A DNA stretch of 64,000 bases from Clostridium sp. 1001271B_151109_B4 (GCF_015670405.1 NZ_JADPBQ010000004.1:1-64000), one strand, 5' to 3'. Positions 16,593 to 25,832 are shown, counted from the stretch's first letter. Notes: generated by a model from the letters alone, not told the origin. A program made the numbers and translations.

Positions 16593-17523
16593 TAATACAT
16601 CTCACCTCTCCACCTCTTAATTTTCTCATTTCAATATTTTTATTGCATTCTTCAGTTCTCATATGGCATCTATCTCCAAATAGACACCCTGTTGGTAAAT
16701 TTCCTGCATACGGTTGAAATCCTGGTATAGATTTAAACTTATTTTGTGGTAAAGCATCTATAAATGCCTTACTATATGGATGTCTCAATGCATCTTTTCC
16801 TTTTATAAAATCATCTACTTTTGCTATTTCAACTATTGTTCCTGAATAAAAGACAGCTATTCTATCAGCTACATTTAATGCTAAATCCACATCATGAGTA
16901 ATTAAAAGAATACCACATCCATTATCTGCAATATCTCTTAAATGCTTCAAAGTATCCATTGCTAGTTCTATATTCAAACCTGGAGTTGGTTCATCTGCTA
17001 TAATTAACTTTGCATCATTCATTACAGCTGTTGCTATTAATACTCTTCTAGCCATTCCCCCTGATAGTTGAAATGGGTATTTGTCTGCAACATTATCTTC
17101 TAAATCATATTTTTTAAATATTTCTTTTCGTTTTTTTTCACTTCCATTAATTCCGATAACTTGTTTTCCAATCTTCATTAATGGATCTAAAAATTCTACG
17201 GATTGTGGTATAAAAGATATATCTTTTCCTCTAAGCTTTTTTAACTTTTTCTCTGTTAAATTTTCTCCGTAAAACTTTATATCACCTTTTATATTTGAAT
17301 TGCCTGGAAGTATTCCCATTATCGCATGGGCAAGAAGACTTTTTCCAGAACCGCTTGACCCTACAACCACTACTATTTCGCCTTTTTTTACATTTATACT
17401 TAATTCATGAATAACTTCTAAATCATTTTTATTTAAACCTTTATCATACATATTAAAAGCTACTGATAAATTATTTACTTCTAATGCAAATTCATCATAT
17501 ACACTCTTTGCATTATTCCTCAT
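16582..17523 (-). CDS. ABC transporter ATP-binding protein (NikD/DppD-type)
   Basis: 313 residues: Walker A VGSSGSGKSLL (about 56), signature LSGGMARR (about 155), Walker B LIIADEPTPGL, His switch ITHDVD. It also has the C-terminal oligopeptide/nickel extension with HPYSKAFIDALP and the Cys-containing GCLFGDRCHMRTEEC, a possible iron-sulfur site as in DppD. It forms the ATPase heterodimer with the downstream gene. A 76-bp gap separates it from the permease gene. Confidence 0.9.
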   Translation of the reverse strand: MRNNAKSVYDEFALEVNNLSVAFNMYDKGLNKNDLEVIHELSINVKKGEIVVVVGSSGSGKSLLAHAIMGILPGNSNIKGDIKFYGENLTEKKLKKLRGKDISFIPQSVEFLDPLMKIGKQVIGINGSEKKRKEIFKKYDLEDNVADKYPFQLSGGMARRVLIATAVMNDAKLIIADEPTPGLNIELAMDTLKHLRDIADNGCGILLITHDVDLALNVADRIAVFYSGTIVEIAKVDDFIKGKDALRHPYSKAFIDALPQNKFKSIPGFQPYAGNLPTGCLFGDRCHMRTEECNKNIEMRKLRGGEVRCINAT

Positions 17524-17599
17524 ACCTTCCTCCTTATTAAACTAATATTTATCATAATTAAGAAGATTACCACCATCTCTTAATTATCAATTTTGAAAA

Positions 17600-18466
17600 T
17601 TACTCATTACCACTATTGGGATTTATTAATTGTTTAAGATTTTCGCCAATTACATCAAATAGTAATACAACACTCAATAACATAAGCCCTGGGAATAATG
17701 CAAGCCACCACTTTCCTGTTGCGATATGTTTCATAGCTTCTGATAATATTACACCAATTGCTGGAACCTCAGCTGGAATCCCAAATCCTAAAAATGTTAT
17801 AGATGCTTCATGCATGATAGCATGTGGAAATAATAGAACAACACCAATTAAATATACTGGAAGAACTTGAGGTATAATATGACTTATTGCTACTTGAAAT
17901 TTACTTTTTCCCATCTTATAAGCCGCTTGTACATATTGTGTGGAGCGAACCTGTAATACCTCAGCTCTAACAAGTCTAGTCAATCCTGTCCAATGAGTTA
18001 ATGCAACAGCTACTGTAACTCCTATAGCTCCTCTTCCAAGCATAAATGATATTAATATTAATAAAATAAGATGGGGAATTCCCATACAAAGATCTACACA
18101 CCAGTTAATAAATCTATCATACCATCCACCTATAATTGCAGATGAAACACCAAATAAAAGTGCGATAAATGAGCTTACTACAGATGCAAAAATACCGATT
18201 AATATACTATTAGATAATCCCTTAATACATCTCCAAAACATATCTCTTCCCATAAAATCTGTGCCAAATAGATGACCTAAAGAGGGGCTAATAAATTTTG
18301 CAGAGTAATCTACAGCATATTTATCTGGATTCATCGTTAAGCCTACAATAAAAATTGTTAATAAATAAATTACTGAAATAGTTATATAAAATACTATTCT
18401 TCTTCTTCCATTAGAAAATATTTGTATTCTTTTCTTTTCTAAATTAACTGAAGGACTATTAAGCAT
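17600..18466 (-). CDS. ABC transporter permease (NikC/DppC-type)
   Basis: 288 residues, about six membrane helices. It has the N-terminal DppC-type domain with FGTDFMGRDMFWR and the permease loop YVQAAYKMGKSKFQVAISHI before IIPQVLP. It overlaps the other permease gene by 8 bp, showing translational coupling. Together they form the channel for a nickel, nickel-chelate or peptide substrate. Confidence 0.9.
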   Translation of the reverse strand: MLNSPSVNLEKKRIQIFSNGRRRIVFYITISVIYLLTIFIVGLTMNPDKYAVDYSAKFISPSLGHLFGTDFMGRDMFWRCIKGLSNSILIGIFASVVSSFIALLFGVSSAIIGGWYDRFINWCVDLCMGIPHLILLILISFMLGRGAIGVTVAVALTHWTGLTRLVRAEVLQVRSTQYVQAAYKMGKSKFQVAISHIIPQVLPVYLIGVVLLFPHAIMHEASITFLGFGIPAEVPAIGVILSEAMKHIATGKWWLALFPGLMLLSVVLLFDVIGENLKQLINPNSGNE

Positions 18467-19442
18467 GATATCCCTCCTCTTTTAATCTTGAGTCTAAAAT
18501 TCCATATAATATATTTGCAATTAAATTACCTACAAATACAAATATAGCGCTAAATATTGCAATCCCAAGTAATAGTGGAACATCTCCATTTAGCCCAGCA
18601 GCTGTTGTTGCGGTACCTAATCCTGGGTAAGAAAATACTGTCTCTGCTAATGCCATTCCTCCAAAAAGTTCGCTAAAAGATGAGAACTGTTCTGTAATTG
18701 CTGGCAATGCTATATTCCTTACTCCATGCCTCATAATTAACTGAGTAGTGCTTTCTCCTCTTGCCTTTGCAAAAAGTATAAAATCACTATTTAATATTTC
18801 TATTAATTTTTGTCGTGTAAATAATGTTATTTTTCCTATACTTAAAACACTTAATGTGAAAGCTGGTAATATAAGATGATATATTCTATCACCAATGGTT
18901 ATATCTGATGCTAATTTTCCCATTGGGGCTGCTAATCCTATAGGAAACCAGCCTAACTTGACTGCAAATAAACTTAAAACTAATAAGCCAATCCAAAACG
19001 TTGGTGCTGATTGAAGCATAAGACAAAAAACTTTTATAATCTTATCAAAAATACTACCTTTATATACACCAGCTAGAATTCCAATTATAAATCCTAAAAC
19101 ACCTGAAAAAAGCCAAGCTACCATCATTAGAACTATTGAATATTGAAATCTTTCTAAAATTACTGTACCAACAGGTTGTTTAAATGTTATTGATGTTCCT
19201 AAATCACCTTTTAATACATTTTTCCCCCATGTTATAAATCTTTCCACTGGAGGGTCATTTAACCTCCAGTGTTCTGCTATTTCATCTTTTGCCTCTTTTG
19301 AAAGTGTAGATTCTGTCCCTACATACGATGTCAATGGGTCTATTGGGGATGATGTAACTAAAACAAAAGCTATAATACTAACTGCAATTAAAAGTGATAT
19401 CAGCCTTAAAAACGTTGAACCTATATACTTAAATCTATTCAT
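18459..19442 (-). CDS. ABC transporter permease (NikB/DppB-type)
   Basis: 327 residues. It has the DppB-type N-terminus (first helix, then SSPIDPLTSYVG and a periplasmic region with HWRLNDPPVERF) and five further helices. The loop DFILFAKARGESTTQLIMRH precedes GVRNIALP, as in the family. It overlaps the solute-binding protein gene by 8 bp. Confidence 0.9.
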   Translation of the reverse strand: MNRFKYIGSTFLRLISLLIAVSIIAFVLVTSSPIDPLTSYVGTESTLSKEAKDEIAEHWRLNDPPVERFITWGKNVLKGDLGTSITFKQPVGTVILERFQYSIVLMMVAWLFSGVLGFIIGILAGVYKGSIFDKIIKVFCLMLQSAPTFWIGLLVLSLFAVKLGWFPIGLAAPMGKLASDITIGDRIYHLILPAFTLSVLSIGKITLFTRQKLIEILNSDFILFAKARGESTTQLIMRHGVRNIALPAITEQFSSFSELFGGMALAETVFSYPGLGTATTAAGLNGDVPLLLGIAIFSAIFVFVGNLIANILYGILDSRLKEEGYHA

Positions 19443-21075
19443 TAATTTTCCAATCCTTCATATTACAAATAATTGGTAAACCATGACCATGAGGATGAGC
19501 TATTTGAGTATCTACTGAAATATCAATAGAATCATTAACAAAATAACTATGCTCAATATTTACTATATATAAATAAGGATAATCTTCTGCTGAAACAGCT
19601 TGTACTTCTTTCCACTTTTTAATTGCATCTTCTTGATTATTAGAATCTATTGCTTCATCTATCAATTTATCTACCTCTTCATTAGAATATCCAACTGTAT
19701 TGTCATAATCACCACCTAAGAATAATTCTGAATAAAGTAAGGACTTTAATACTGTTGGACTATATTGTCCCCATCCCCATACTATTCCAGCTGTATTTGC
19801 ATTTGCAGTAAGTTCATCCCATGTTCCTTGTTTTGCATTTATAGATATACCTAATTCCTTAGCATCTTCAGCAACAGCAACTGCTAATAAGTAACGTTGT
19901 TGGTCATTAGATGGTGAATATACATCAAATTCACATTTTACTCCGTCTTTTTCTCTAATTCCATCTCCATCTGAATCAACCCATCCAGCATCTTCTAAAA
20001 GTTTTTTTGCTTCTTCCCTTTGATTATCTTCATAAACCAAAGGATTTCCCCAAGATAAATTAGTAGTAAACCCAGTAGCTGGTTTGCCTATACCATTTAA
20101 AGCATTATTTATTATTGATTCCCTATCTATCCCTATACTTAAAGCTTTACGAACTACAACATCAGAAGTAACATTATTCCCTACTGTTACTTCATTCCCA
20201 TCAGGATTCTTAACTACTTGTTCTGGTATACATGGCAAACTAATATTACGAACATCCATTGTTTCAAGATTTTCTATATGCATTCCATCTATTTCTTCAA
20301 GAGCATAATTGGGCGCTACCATAACTATATCTAATTGACCTGATTTTGCATTTGAAAATGCAGCTTCATTATCCATCTTTACAAAAGTTACTTGCTTAAT
20401 TTCTGGTGCTCCTTCATAATAATCTTCATTTGCTTGAACTATTATTTGTTGGTCTGTATCATATTGAATAACTTTCCATGCTCCTGTACCAATTGGATAC
20501 TTATCAAATGTTTCACTATCATAAGCATCACTTGGAACAATACCTAATAAAGCTACCGAATCAAAGAATGGAGAGTAACTTTCTGATAATTTAAATTCAA
20601 CTGTATAATCATCTAAAGCAGTTACTGATTCCAATCTTGAAAGATCTACATTTTCATTATTTCCTTGATTTTCTTTAACAGTTTCATAAGTAAAAACTAC
20701 ATCTTCTGCTGTAAAATCTGAACCATCATGGAATTTAACTCCTTCTCTTAAATTAAATGTATAAACTAAAGAGTCATCACTTATTTGCCAATCAGTAGCT
20801 AAGTCCCCTTCATATTCTGACTCTGAATTAACCCTTGTTAATGCACAATTAGTAAAAGAATATCCATAGCTCATTGCTCCCTTAATTGGATCTAAACTTC
20901 CTTCAAATATACTAGTTCCAACATATGCAGATATACTATCTTTAGCTTTAGTATTAACTGCTACTTCTGTATTATCATCTGTATTTTTATTTGTTCCTTC
21001 ACTTGCACTGTTACACCCCACAAACATTAAACTCATTGCAAAAATTAAAGATAAAGCAATACTTCTTTTTCTCAA
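19435..21075 (-). CDS. Solute-binding lipoprotein of the nickel/peptide-type ABC importer
   Basis: 546-residue SBP_bac_5 family protein with a lipoprotein signal (lipobox FVGC, Cys21). The family motifs YTFNLREGVKFHDGSDFTAE and DDYTVEFKL are clear. Near the C-terminus IAHPHGHGLP contains three His residues in a row of alternate positions, suggestive of metal handling. The Asp/Gly stretch DAGWVDSDGDGIREKDG is common in the family. The substrate is probably nickel or a metal chelate, an inference supported by the His-rich metal sensor 1 kb away; a peptide is the alternative. First gene of the five-gene operon. Confidence 0.88.
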   Translation of the reverse strand: MRKRSIALSLIFAMSLMFVGCNSASEGTNKNTDDNTEVAVNTKAKDSISAYVGTSIFEGSLDPIKGAMSYGYSFTNCALTRVNSESEYEGDLATDWQISDDSLVYTFNLREGVKFHDGSDFTAEDVVFTYETVKENQGNNENVDLSRLESVTALDDYTVEFKLSESYSPFFDSVALLGIVPSDAYDSETFDKYPIGTGAWKVIQYDTDQQIIVQANEDYYEGAPEIKQVTFVKMDNEAAFSNAKSGQLDIVMVAPNYALEEIDGMHIENLETMDVRNISLPCIPEQVVKNPDGNEVTVGNNVTSDVVVRKALSIGIDRESIINNALNGIGKPATGFTTNLSWGNPLVYEDNQREEAKKLLEDAGWVDSDGDGIREKDGVKCEFDVYSPSNDQQRYLLAVAVAEDAKELGISINAKQGTWDELTANANTAGIVWGWGQYSPTVLKSLLYSELFLGGDYDNTVGYSNEEVDKLIDEAIDSNNQEDAIKKWKEVQAVSAEDYPYLYIVNIEHSYFVNDSIDISVDTQIAHPHGHGLPIICNMKDWKINE

Positions 21076-21223
21076 CTTATTTACCTCCTATAATATGTTT
21101 TAAATTGCTACGTTACTGAAATTTTATCATTTGCAATTTTTTCCCACAAGCTTGGTAGGGGGTTATTTTTTTATATTTATTTAAAGTTAAAATTATATTC
21201 AATAAAAAAAGAAACTATCAGCT

Positions 21224-21580
21224 TGTAAAGTGGACCCTATGTCAAGGACATAAAAAAAGGGGCTAAGCTACTAAAAGCTGATTTCTGTATTTTACAGGAG
21301 TCAGCTTTTTTAAATTCCATTGATAACGGTAATTATTATAATAATTTATATAATTATCGATTATGCGTTTAAGTTCTTCAAAAGTCGTACAACTTCTATA
21401 ATTAATTTCATCCTTCATATGTCCAAAAAAAGATTCCTGCGGGGCGTTATCCCAACAATTACCGCGTCTGGACATAGATTGTCCGAGATTTTTAGACTTT
21501 AATAATTATTGTACAAAAAAAGACTCTATATAGATAGATACTCTTTTTTTGAATGTCTACTATATAGGGTCCATTTTATT
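21224..21580. mobile_element. 357-bp internally deleted IS3-family element
   Basis: The two ends carry imperfect inverted repeats of about 27 bp: TGTAAAGTGGACCCTATGTC at 21224 and, in opposite orientation, AATAAAATGGACCCTATATA ending at 21580. TGGACCCTAT is shared exactly. Between them only the end of the orfB transposase remains. This is a MITE-like relic that lies between the importer promoter region and the decayed methyltransferase gene. Confidence 0.8.
21263..21499 (-). pseudogene. IS3-family transposase (orfB) C-terminal fragment
   Basis: About 78 residues reading SKNLGQSMSRRGNCWDNA, then ESFFGHMKDE and a final region with YNNYRYQWNLKKLTPVKYR. This is the last part of the DDE catalytic core of IS150/IS3-type transposases, including the third acidic residue of the DDE triad (Glu in ESFF). 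The upstream two thirds are missing, so it cannot catalyse transposition. Confidence 0.9.
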
Positions 21581-21685
21581 CTTGCCTCCTACTTCTTATT
21601 TAGAAAATTATATTGAATTATTTCCTAATTTGAAGTACAATATATTTAGAAAATATTACATTGTATACAAATTGTATCCAATAAT

Positions 21686-21729
21686 TTAAAGAGTAAAAAT
21701 AGCTGCCAACTATTTTTGCTCTTTTTGTT
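21686..21729. terminator. Intrinsic terminator
   Basis: The arms AAAGAG-AAAAATAG and CTATTTTT-CTCTTT (21688-21702 with 21710-21724) leave a 7-nt loop and are followed by T-runs. It lies about 45 bp beyond the methyltransferase remnant and can serve that minus-strand unit. Confidence 0.7.
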
Positions 21730-21771
21730 TTTTGTATAAATAGTTTTAATTAATTATTAATTAATATAATA

Positions 21772-22071
21772 TTATTTCTTTATAGCTTCAATGTAATACA
21801 TTTCTTCATTATCTATTGTCTTTTCTGTTATTAAATATCTATTTATTATCTTAACATTTTCATCAGTTGATAAAAGTATATCATCTTTAACTACCTCACT
21901 TGTAGAATGAACATGATTTATTTCATCTCTACTTTGAGAATGAGCTGTAATTACTTTACCTCTTGGATTTAATAATTTAGATATGTGTTCAGATAACTTT
22001 TCTTTTTCCTTAAAATTAGGATAAGCTGAGTGAATAAAAATATAATCATATCCATAATCATTAAATTCCAT
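21772..22071 (-). pseudogene. C-terminal half of a class I methyltransferase-like protein
   Basis: 99 residues beginning DYGYDYIFIHSAYPNFKEKE, then LLNPRGKVITAHSQSR and a final YLITEK...YYIEAIKK strand. This matches the second half of a Rossmann-fold methyltransferase (strands 4-7). The SAM-binding GxGxG half is absent, so it is probably truncated. It lies 31 bp behind the metal sensor gene. It could also be a small stand-alone protein; its cofactor-binding part is certainly not here. Confidence 0.55.
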
Positions 22072-22102
22072 TTAAAAATAAAAAAAACAACTCTTTATTT
22101 TT

Positions 22103-22462
22103 TTATTTTATCAACTTAGCTAATGATTTATTTAAATCTTCAATTACCTTTTTATCTCCATATTGTATTGCATCTGTTACACATTCTTCTATATGTCCTT
22201 GTAAAATTAGTCTACTTACGCTATTTAAAGCTGATGTAACTGCTGCTATTTGATTTAGTACTTCACTACAATCCCTTTCATCTTTCACCATACGTCTTAC
22301 AAACTCTAAATGTCCTGCTGCTCTAGCTAATCTATTTGATATATCCTTTGTACTTTCATGTGAATGCATATGCTTATGCCCTTCAACATTTTTATGAGTA
22401 TGGCTAAAGCTGTTCCCATCCTCATCTATATGCGTATGCTCTAATACCTCAATACTATCCAT
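22103..22462 (-). CDS. CsoR/RcnR (FrmR) family metal-sensing repressor with His-rich N-terminus
   Basis: 119 residues. The C-terminal 85 form the all-helical CsoR/RcnR domain (RLARAAGHLEFVRRMVKDER, CSEVLNQIAAVTSALN, then the GHIEECV helix). The core contains the Cys in DCSEVL, His in QGHIEEC and Cys in EECV, a typical W-X-Y-Z site. The N-terminal 35 residues add at least eight His (HTH, HTHKN, GHKHMHSH), a nickel/cobalt-like tail. A GGAGGGG site precedes the ATG. It may regulate the nearby importer or a lost exporter. Confidence 0.88.
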   Translation of the reverse strand: MDSIEVLEHTHIDEDGNSFSHTHKNVEGHKHMHSHESTKDISNRLARAAGHLEFVRRMVKDERDCSEVLNQIAAVTSALNSVSRLILQGHIEECVTDAIQYGDKKVIEDLNKSLAKLIK

Positions 22463-22522
22463 TTTTACCCCTCCATTTTATACTTAATTATAGTTATTGA
22501 TACACTTATATTATATATTTCT

Positions 22523-22896
22523 TTACATTTTTTTGTAAATAAAGTGTCTCCTATTTTTTCTTACACTTAAATAATTTATGGAATATAATTGTAACACATC
22601 ACTTATTACCCTTTTTACAACTGCAACCAAAATAGGCATTACTATAACTACTAACGAATCTGATCTAAAACTTATTTCATTAACTATACATTTGTTAAGC
22701 TTTGGATTTATTATTTGAATAATAAAAATATGTATAATCCACTTATTACTGTGGTATATAAAATTTCAGCATCAATTTGTATACTCCCTAAAAGCTCCAT
22801 AAATATAAATGATACTCCTAATAGAATAGCCAATATAAAATATTTTATAAACTTCTTCCAACTAAGACTACTTTCATTTAAATATATATTTTCCAT
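22523..22896 (-). pseudogene. Small membrane protein gene, probably frameshifted
   Basis: The first frame gives 61 residues (MENIYLNESSLSWKKFIKYF...) with two hydrophobic helices and stops at 22711. A different frame continues from about 22715 to 22523 without a stop. It encodes a further hydrophobic helix (SLVVIVMPILVAVVKRVI) and a charged tail. A single base missing near an A-run around 22725-22730 would join them into one ~124-residue membrane protein. Function unknown. Confidence 0.45.
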
Positions 22897-22980
22897 AAAC
22901 TTATCCCCTTATAGCAACTATATGAGAGATTATATTTAATTATGTTAATATAGCTTAATTAACTTCTTTTACTCGTAAAA

Positions 22981-23021
22981 ATGCACACCCCTAGTAAAAC
23001 TTATACTAAGGGGTGTGCACA
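22981..23021 (-). terminator. GC-rich hairpin, probable terminator
   Basis: TGCACACCCCT (22982-22992) pairs with AGGGGTGTGCA (23009-23019), with T residues following on the minus strand. It is a second hairpin downstream of ssrA and also precedes the small membrane gene. Confidence 0.65.
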
Positions 23022-23082
23022 AATACTCAAAACATATAAATATGGCTAAAATACCTATTAAATATACCTAAAAATTTATCTT

Positions 23083-23140
23083 TAAAAAGCAAAATACAAT
23101 GGCCAAGCCTTGATATTCCAAGGTTTTACCATTGTATCCA
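23083..23140 (-). terminator. Terminator of ssrA
   Basis: ATACAATGG and CCATTGTAT (23094-23102 with 23129-23137) form the outer stem, and CCTTGG/CCAAG pairs extend it. On the minus strand it is followed by TTTTGCTTTTT. It starts about 17 bases beyond the CCA end of the tmRNA. Confidence 0.75.
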
Positions 23141-23156
23141 TACTTAAGTTCTTATT

Positions 23157-23512
23157 TGGTGGAGGCGAGGGGTATCGAACCCCTGTCCGAAAGCAGACCA
23201 GCCTGACTTTCTACGAGCGTAGTTTAGTGACTAAAATTTCGGTCCTTAGTTCGCTCACAAACAAACTCCTAATTCCCTAGCTTCATAAATACCCCTTTAG
23301 CTCAAAGCTTTGCTAAACTTCGTTTCCCACTTCTATGACACCCGCTACCCAAGTCATGGGGAACCTGGACGGATGAGCGGCTATATTAAGCTGCTAATGC
23401 AAAATTGTCTTCTGCGTTTATATTTAGTGCATAGCTTATTAACGAGTCGTCCATGCTTTACTCGGCCCGCTTATCAAACCCATCGCACCCCCGTCGAAGC
23501 CAAAACGCCCCC
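23157..23512 (-). ncRNA. ssrA: Transfer-messenger RNA
   Basis: On the minus strand the RNA starts GGGGGCGUUUUGGCUUCGAC and ends with a T-arm (GGGGUUCGAUACCCC) and CCUCCACCA, the alanine tRNA-like ends of tmRNA; its length is 356 nt. The resume frame at 23386-23415 reads GCA GAA GAC AAT TTT GCA TTA GCA GCT TAA, giving the tag AEDNFALAA. It releases stalled ribosomes together with SmpB, whose gene lies about 15 kb upstream on the same strand. Confidence 0.97.
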
Positions 23513-23884
23513 ATGTAAGGTTAATAGGTCATAAACGCCTTTACCTATTCAATTTTCAATCGATGATTAACATCGTGACTTTATTATAAAACATACAGTT
23601 TGAACTGTCAACTTAACTATTCTATTAAACCTTTGGTAAATTCATAATATTATTCTTTTACAAGAAATTTTATTTATTCTTAAAATAATTATTCTAAATA
23701 TACCATAATTTTTTTAATTTAAATTTAATAGCTCTTTTCTTATACCTAAATTTAATATCTTCATATCTATCATTCATTATTTAAAGTATGAATATCCACA
23801 AAGTTCATAATATACTTACTTGTATATTATATACTAATCTTTCATTATTATAACCTTAATACTCAATATAATTTTAAGCTATAA
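23513..23884. other. AT-rich intergenic region without recognisable genes
   Basis: Upstream of ssrA there is about 370 bp of very AT-rich DNA. It must hold the ssrA promoter, and TATAAT-like boxes are too common here to choose one. I see no ORF of interest. Confidence 0.5.
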
Positions 23885-24006
23885 ATAAAAACTCTTGCAT
23901 TCTTTGTCGAAAGGTGTTATTCTAAATGAGCAGTTGGTACGTAAAGTGCTAATTATTTGTAGAGTCTAGTTTGTCCTTCGCCGGATGCTAGGCTCTACTT
24001 TGTTTT
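23885..24006 (+). ncRNA. Putative small structured RNA ending in an intrinsic terminator
   Basis: A locally GC-richer stretch in a 660-bp gap. It contains TTGTCGAAAGGTG, then a stem-loop with arms AGCA/TGCT around TTGGTACGTAAAG. It ends with an 11-bp hairpin GTAGAGTCTAG / CTAGGCTCTAC (23959-23969 with 23988-23998) and the T-rich tail CTTTGTTTTA on the plus strand. No plus-strand coding gene precedes it, so the terminator implies a short non-coding transcript. It does not match a riboswitch consensus I know. Confidence 0.4.
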
Positions 24007-24173
24007 ACAAGAAAAATTTAAAGATTATCCACAGCAAATAGAAAACTATTCATATTTATATTCATATTTTCCCCATTTATCTGTTTATAAGTGCACAAAA
24101 TTAGTTCTTTTATATACTCATACACATACTTGTAAAATAAAAAAGCAATATCTTTACAACATTTTTTAAAATT

Positions 24174-25694
24174 CTATTTATTTTTAATTTGAAACTGTAT
24201 TACATCATAATTCTCAGTATTTATATAATAATCATTTTTATAATCATCTCTATTAATATCATAAATATATATCATTTTAGAATAACTAAAAAAGGAGCTT
24301 CCAAAAGATTCATCATTTATCTTATTTCCATTAATCGTATATGCATCATAACTTTCATTATCACCATCTATAGTTTTGCAAATAAATAAATTATTAAAAG
24401 CTGTAATTGAATCATATTCATCATCAATAATCCAATTTCCTTCTAAATCTCTTACTCCAACATTAGTATAATTTTCATCATATACTATTAATCTATTTTT
24501 ATTTGCAACCTCCACATAATAAAATCCACTTTCTATTAAATTTCCTTTTGAATCAACTATCCCATAACTATAATTATCCTCATTAACTAAATAAGCAGGA
24601 GCAATTCCATCTACAAAAGAACTATCAATTTCATATTTAGAATCAAATAACTTATTTCCACAATAATCTATATAGGTATATACTCTCTCATTGCTTCCAT
24701 AATAATATACACACGCAATTTCATTCTCATTATCAAAACAACAAGTTAAATAGCTATAATCATCCTTTAAATATATTGGTTCTAGTTTACTATTTAAATA
24801 AACATATTTCCCTTTATCTTCATTATATAATTCATAGAAACTGGTAGATATATCCGTAATATTATATTCATCAAAATTAATAATTTTTAAATCTTCATTT
24901 AAAATATAATAATCATAACTTTCATTATCTTCTATAACTGCATATCCTTCGCAAAATCCTCTATATATAGAGTACTTATCACTTATGGAAATTTCATTAC
25001 CATTTACATCATATAAAGTTTCTTTATTATCCTTTTCAGTTACAATAAACCCATTATATTCAGTAGTAACATAATCATATTTACCTATTAATACTTCTTT
25101 TCCGTCCTTATTAATAACAGCACTAATTTCATCATCTTCTTCATTGCATTTAATATCATAATAGTATACAACTGCTAATCCATTGCAAAAACTATCTCCA
25201 TAAAAATAATCACCACTTGTAATTACTTCACCTTTTTCGCTTATGTACGCACCTTTTTCACCTATAACTACAAAGGCTATCCCCTCTGAAAAAAAGTTTG
25301 CATATCCATATTGCGCTTCAATTATAACTTCTCCATTGCTATCAATATAACCATATAATCCTTCTCCATTAACAAAAGGATATAAATCCACTTCCTCTTC
25401 TTCCTCTTCGTAATATAAATGTACATTATTAACAAAAACATTATTGATATCAGTTTCTATTTGTGATTTATCTTCAATTTCTACTTTGACAGTACCTAAA
25501 GCTTTCCCTAGATCACTACTTATAAGTTTTGTGCTAAGCAAATAATATACTATACCTATTATTGACATTCCTACTATCAAAAAAGCAGTAATAAAAATAA
25601 TAACAGCTTTTTTACTAGCTGCCTTTTCAGTTATATATTTTTTCTCTGCAATTTTCTGTACATCATATTGATCATTTTCATCACTCTTGTCCAT
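24174..25694 (-). CDS. Membrane-anchored WG-repeat protein
   Basis: 506 residues. A cytoplasmic Lys-rich start is followed by one membrane helix (about residues 30-53). The extracellular part is then made of about ten WG (KWG) repeats with patterns such as LYGYIDSNGEVIIEAQYGYA and SYGIVDSKGNLI. WG repeats are beta-rich and of uncertain role, often in surface proteins. The protein is very acidic and rich in Tyr and Asn. It is monocistronic with its own upstream region, and no signal peptidase site is needed because the helix is internal. Confidence 0.85.
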   Translation of the reverse strand: MDKSDENDQYDVQKIAEKKYITEKAASKKAVIIFITAFLIVGMSIIGIVYYLLSTKLISSDLGKALGTVKVEIEDKSQIETDINNVFVNNVHLYYEEEEEEVDLYPFVNGEGLYGYIDSNGEVIIEAQYGYANFFSEGIAFVVIGEKGAYISEKGEVITSGDYFYGDSFCNGLAVVYYYDIKCNEEDDEISAVINKDGKEVLIGKYDYVTTEYNGFIVTEKDNKETLYDVNGNEISISDKYSIYRGFCEGYAVIEDNESYDYYILNEDLKIINFDEYNITDISTSFYELYNEDKGKYVYLNSKLEPIYLKDDYSYLTCCFDNENEIACVYYYGSNERVYTYIDYCGNKLFDSKYEIDSSFVDGIAPAYLVNEDNYSYGIVDSKGNLIESGFYYVEVANKNRLIVYDENYTNVGVRDLEGNWIIDDEYDSITAFNNLFICKTIDGDNESYDAYTINGNKINDESFGSSFFSYSKMIYIYDINRDDYKNDYYINTENYDVIQFQIKNK

Positions 25695-25786
25695 TTGCAG
25701 CTCACCTTCTTATTATAATTATTTACATTTTATATTATATATGTCAATTGGTAGTTTTAATACTATTTCTGTTTTCTTTGCTAATA

Positions 25787-25832
25787 AAAAAAATGATAAG
25801 ACCTATGCGTTCGTAAGCCTTACCATCTTTCA
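25787..25832 (-). terminator. Intrinsic terminator of the sucrose genes
   Basis: Read on the minus strand, GGTAAGGCTTA pairs with TAGGTCTTATC (some G-T pairs) around a CGAACG loop, followed by a run of eight T. It lies about 240 bp beyond the scrB stop. The remaining gap (25833-26073) is AT-rich without features. Confidence 0.7.

Noticed and set aside
21076-21223. NiCo or other metal riboswitch before the importer
   Set aside because: The leader has a short CCC/GGG hairpin but none of the conserved blocks of known metal riboswitches.
23310-23534. Plus-strand ORF of 74 codons
   Set aside because: It lies within ssrA and has no ribosome binding site; the RNA gene explains the sequence.
23885-24006. 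c-di-GMP-I riboswitch at the orphan RNA
   Set aside because: TACGTAAAGTGC faintly recalls the GACGCAAAGC element, but the GGCAAAC block, GAAA-capped P2 and receptor are missing.
24025-24033. TTATCCACA, a perfect DnaA box
   Set aside because: A single copy without further boxes, DUE or replication genes; chance in AT-rich DNA is more likely than an origin.
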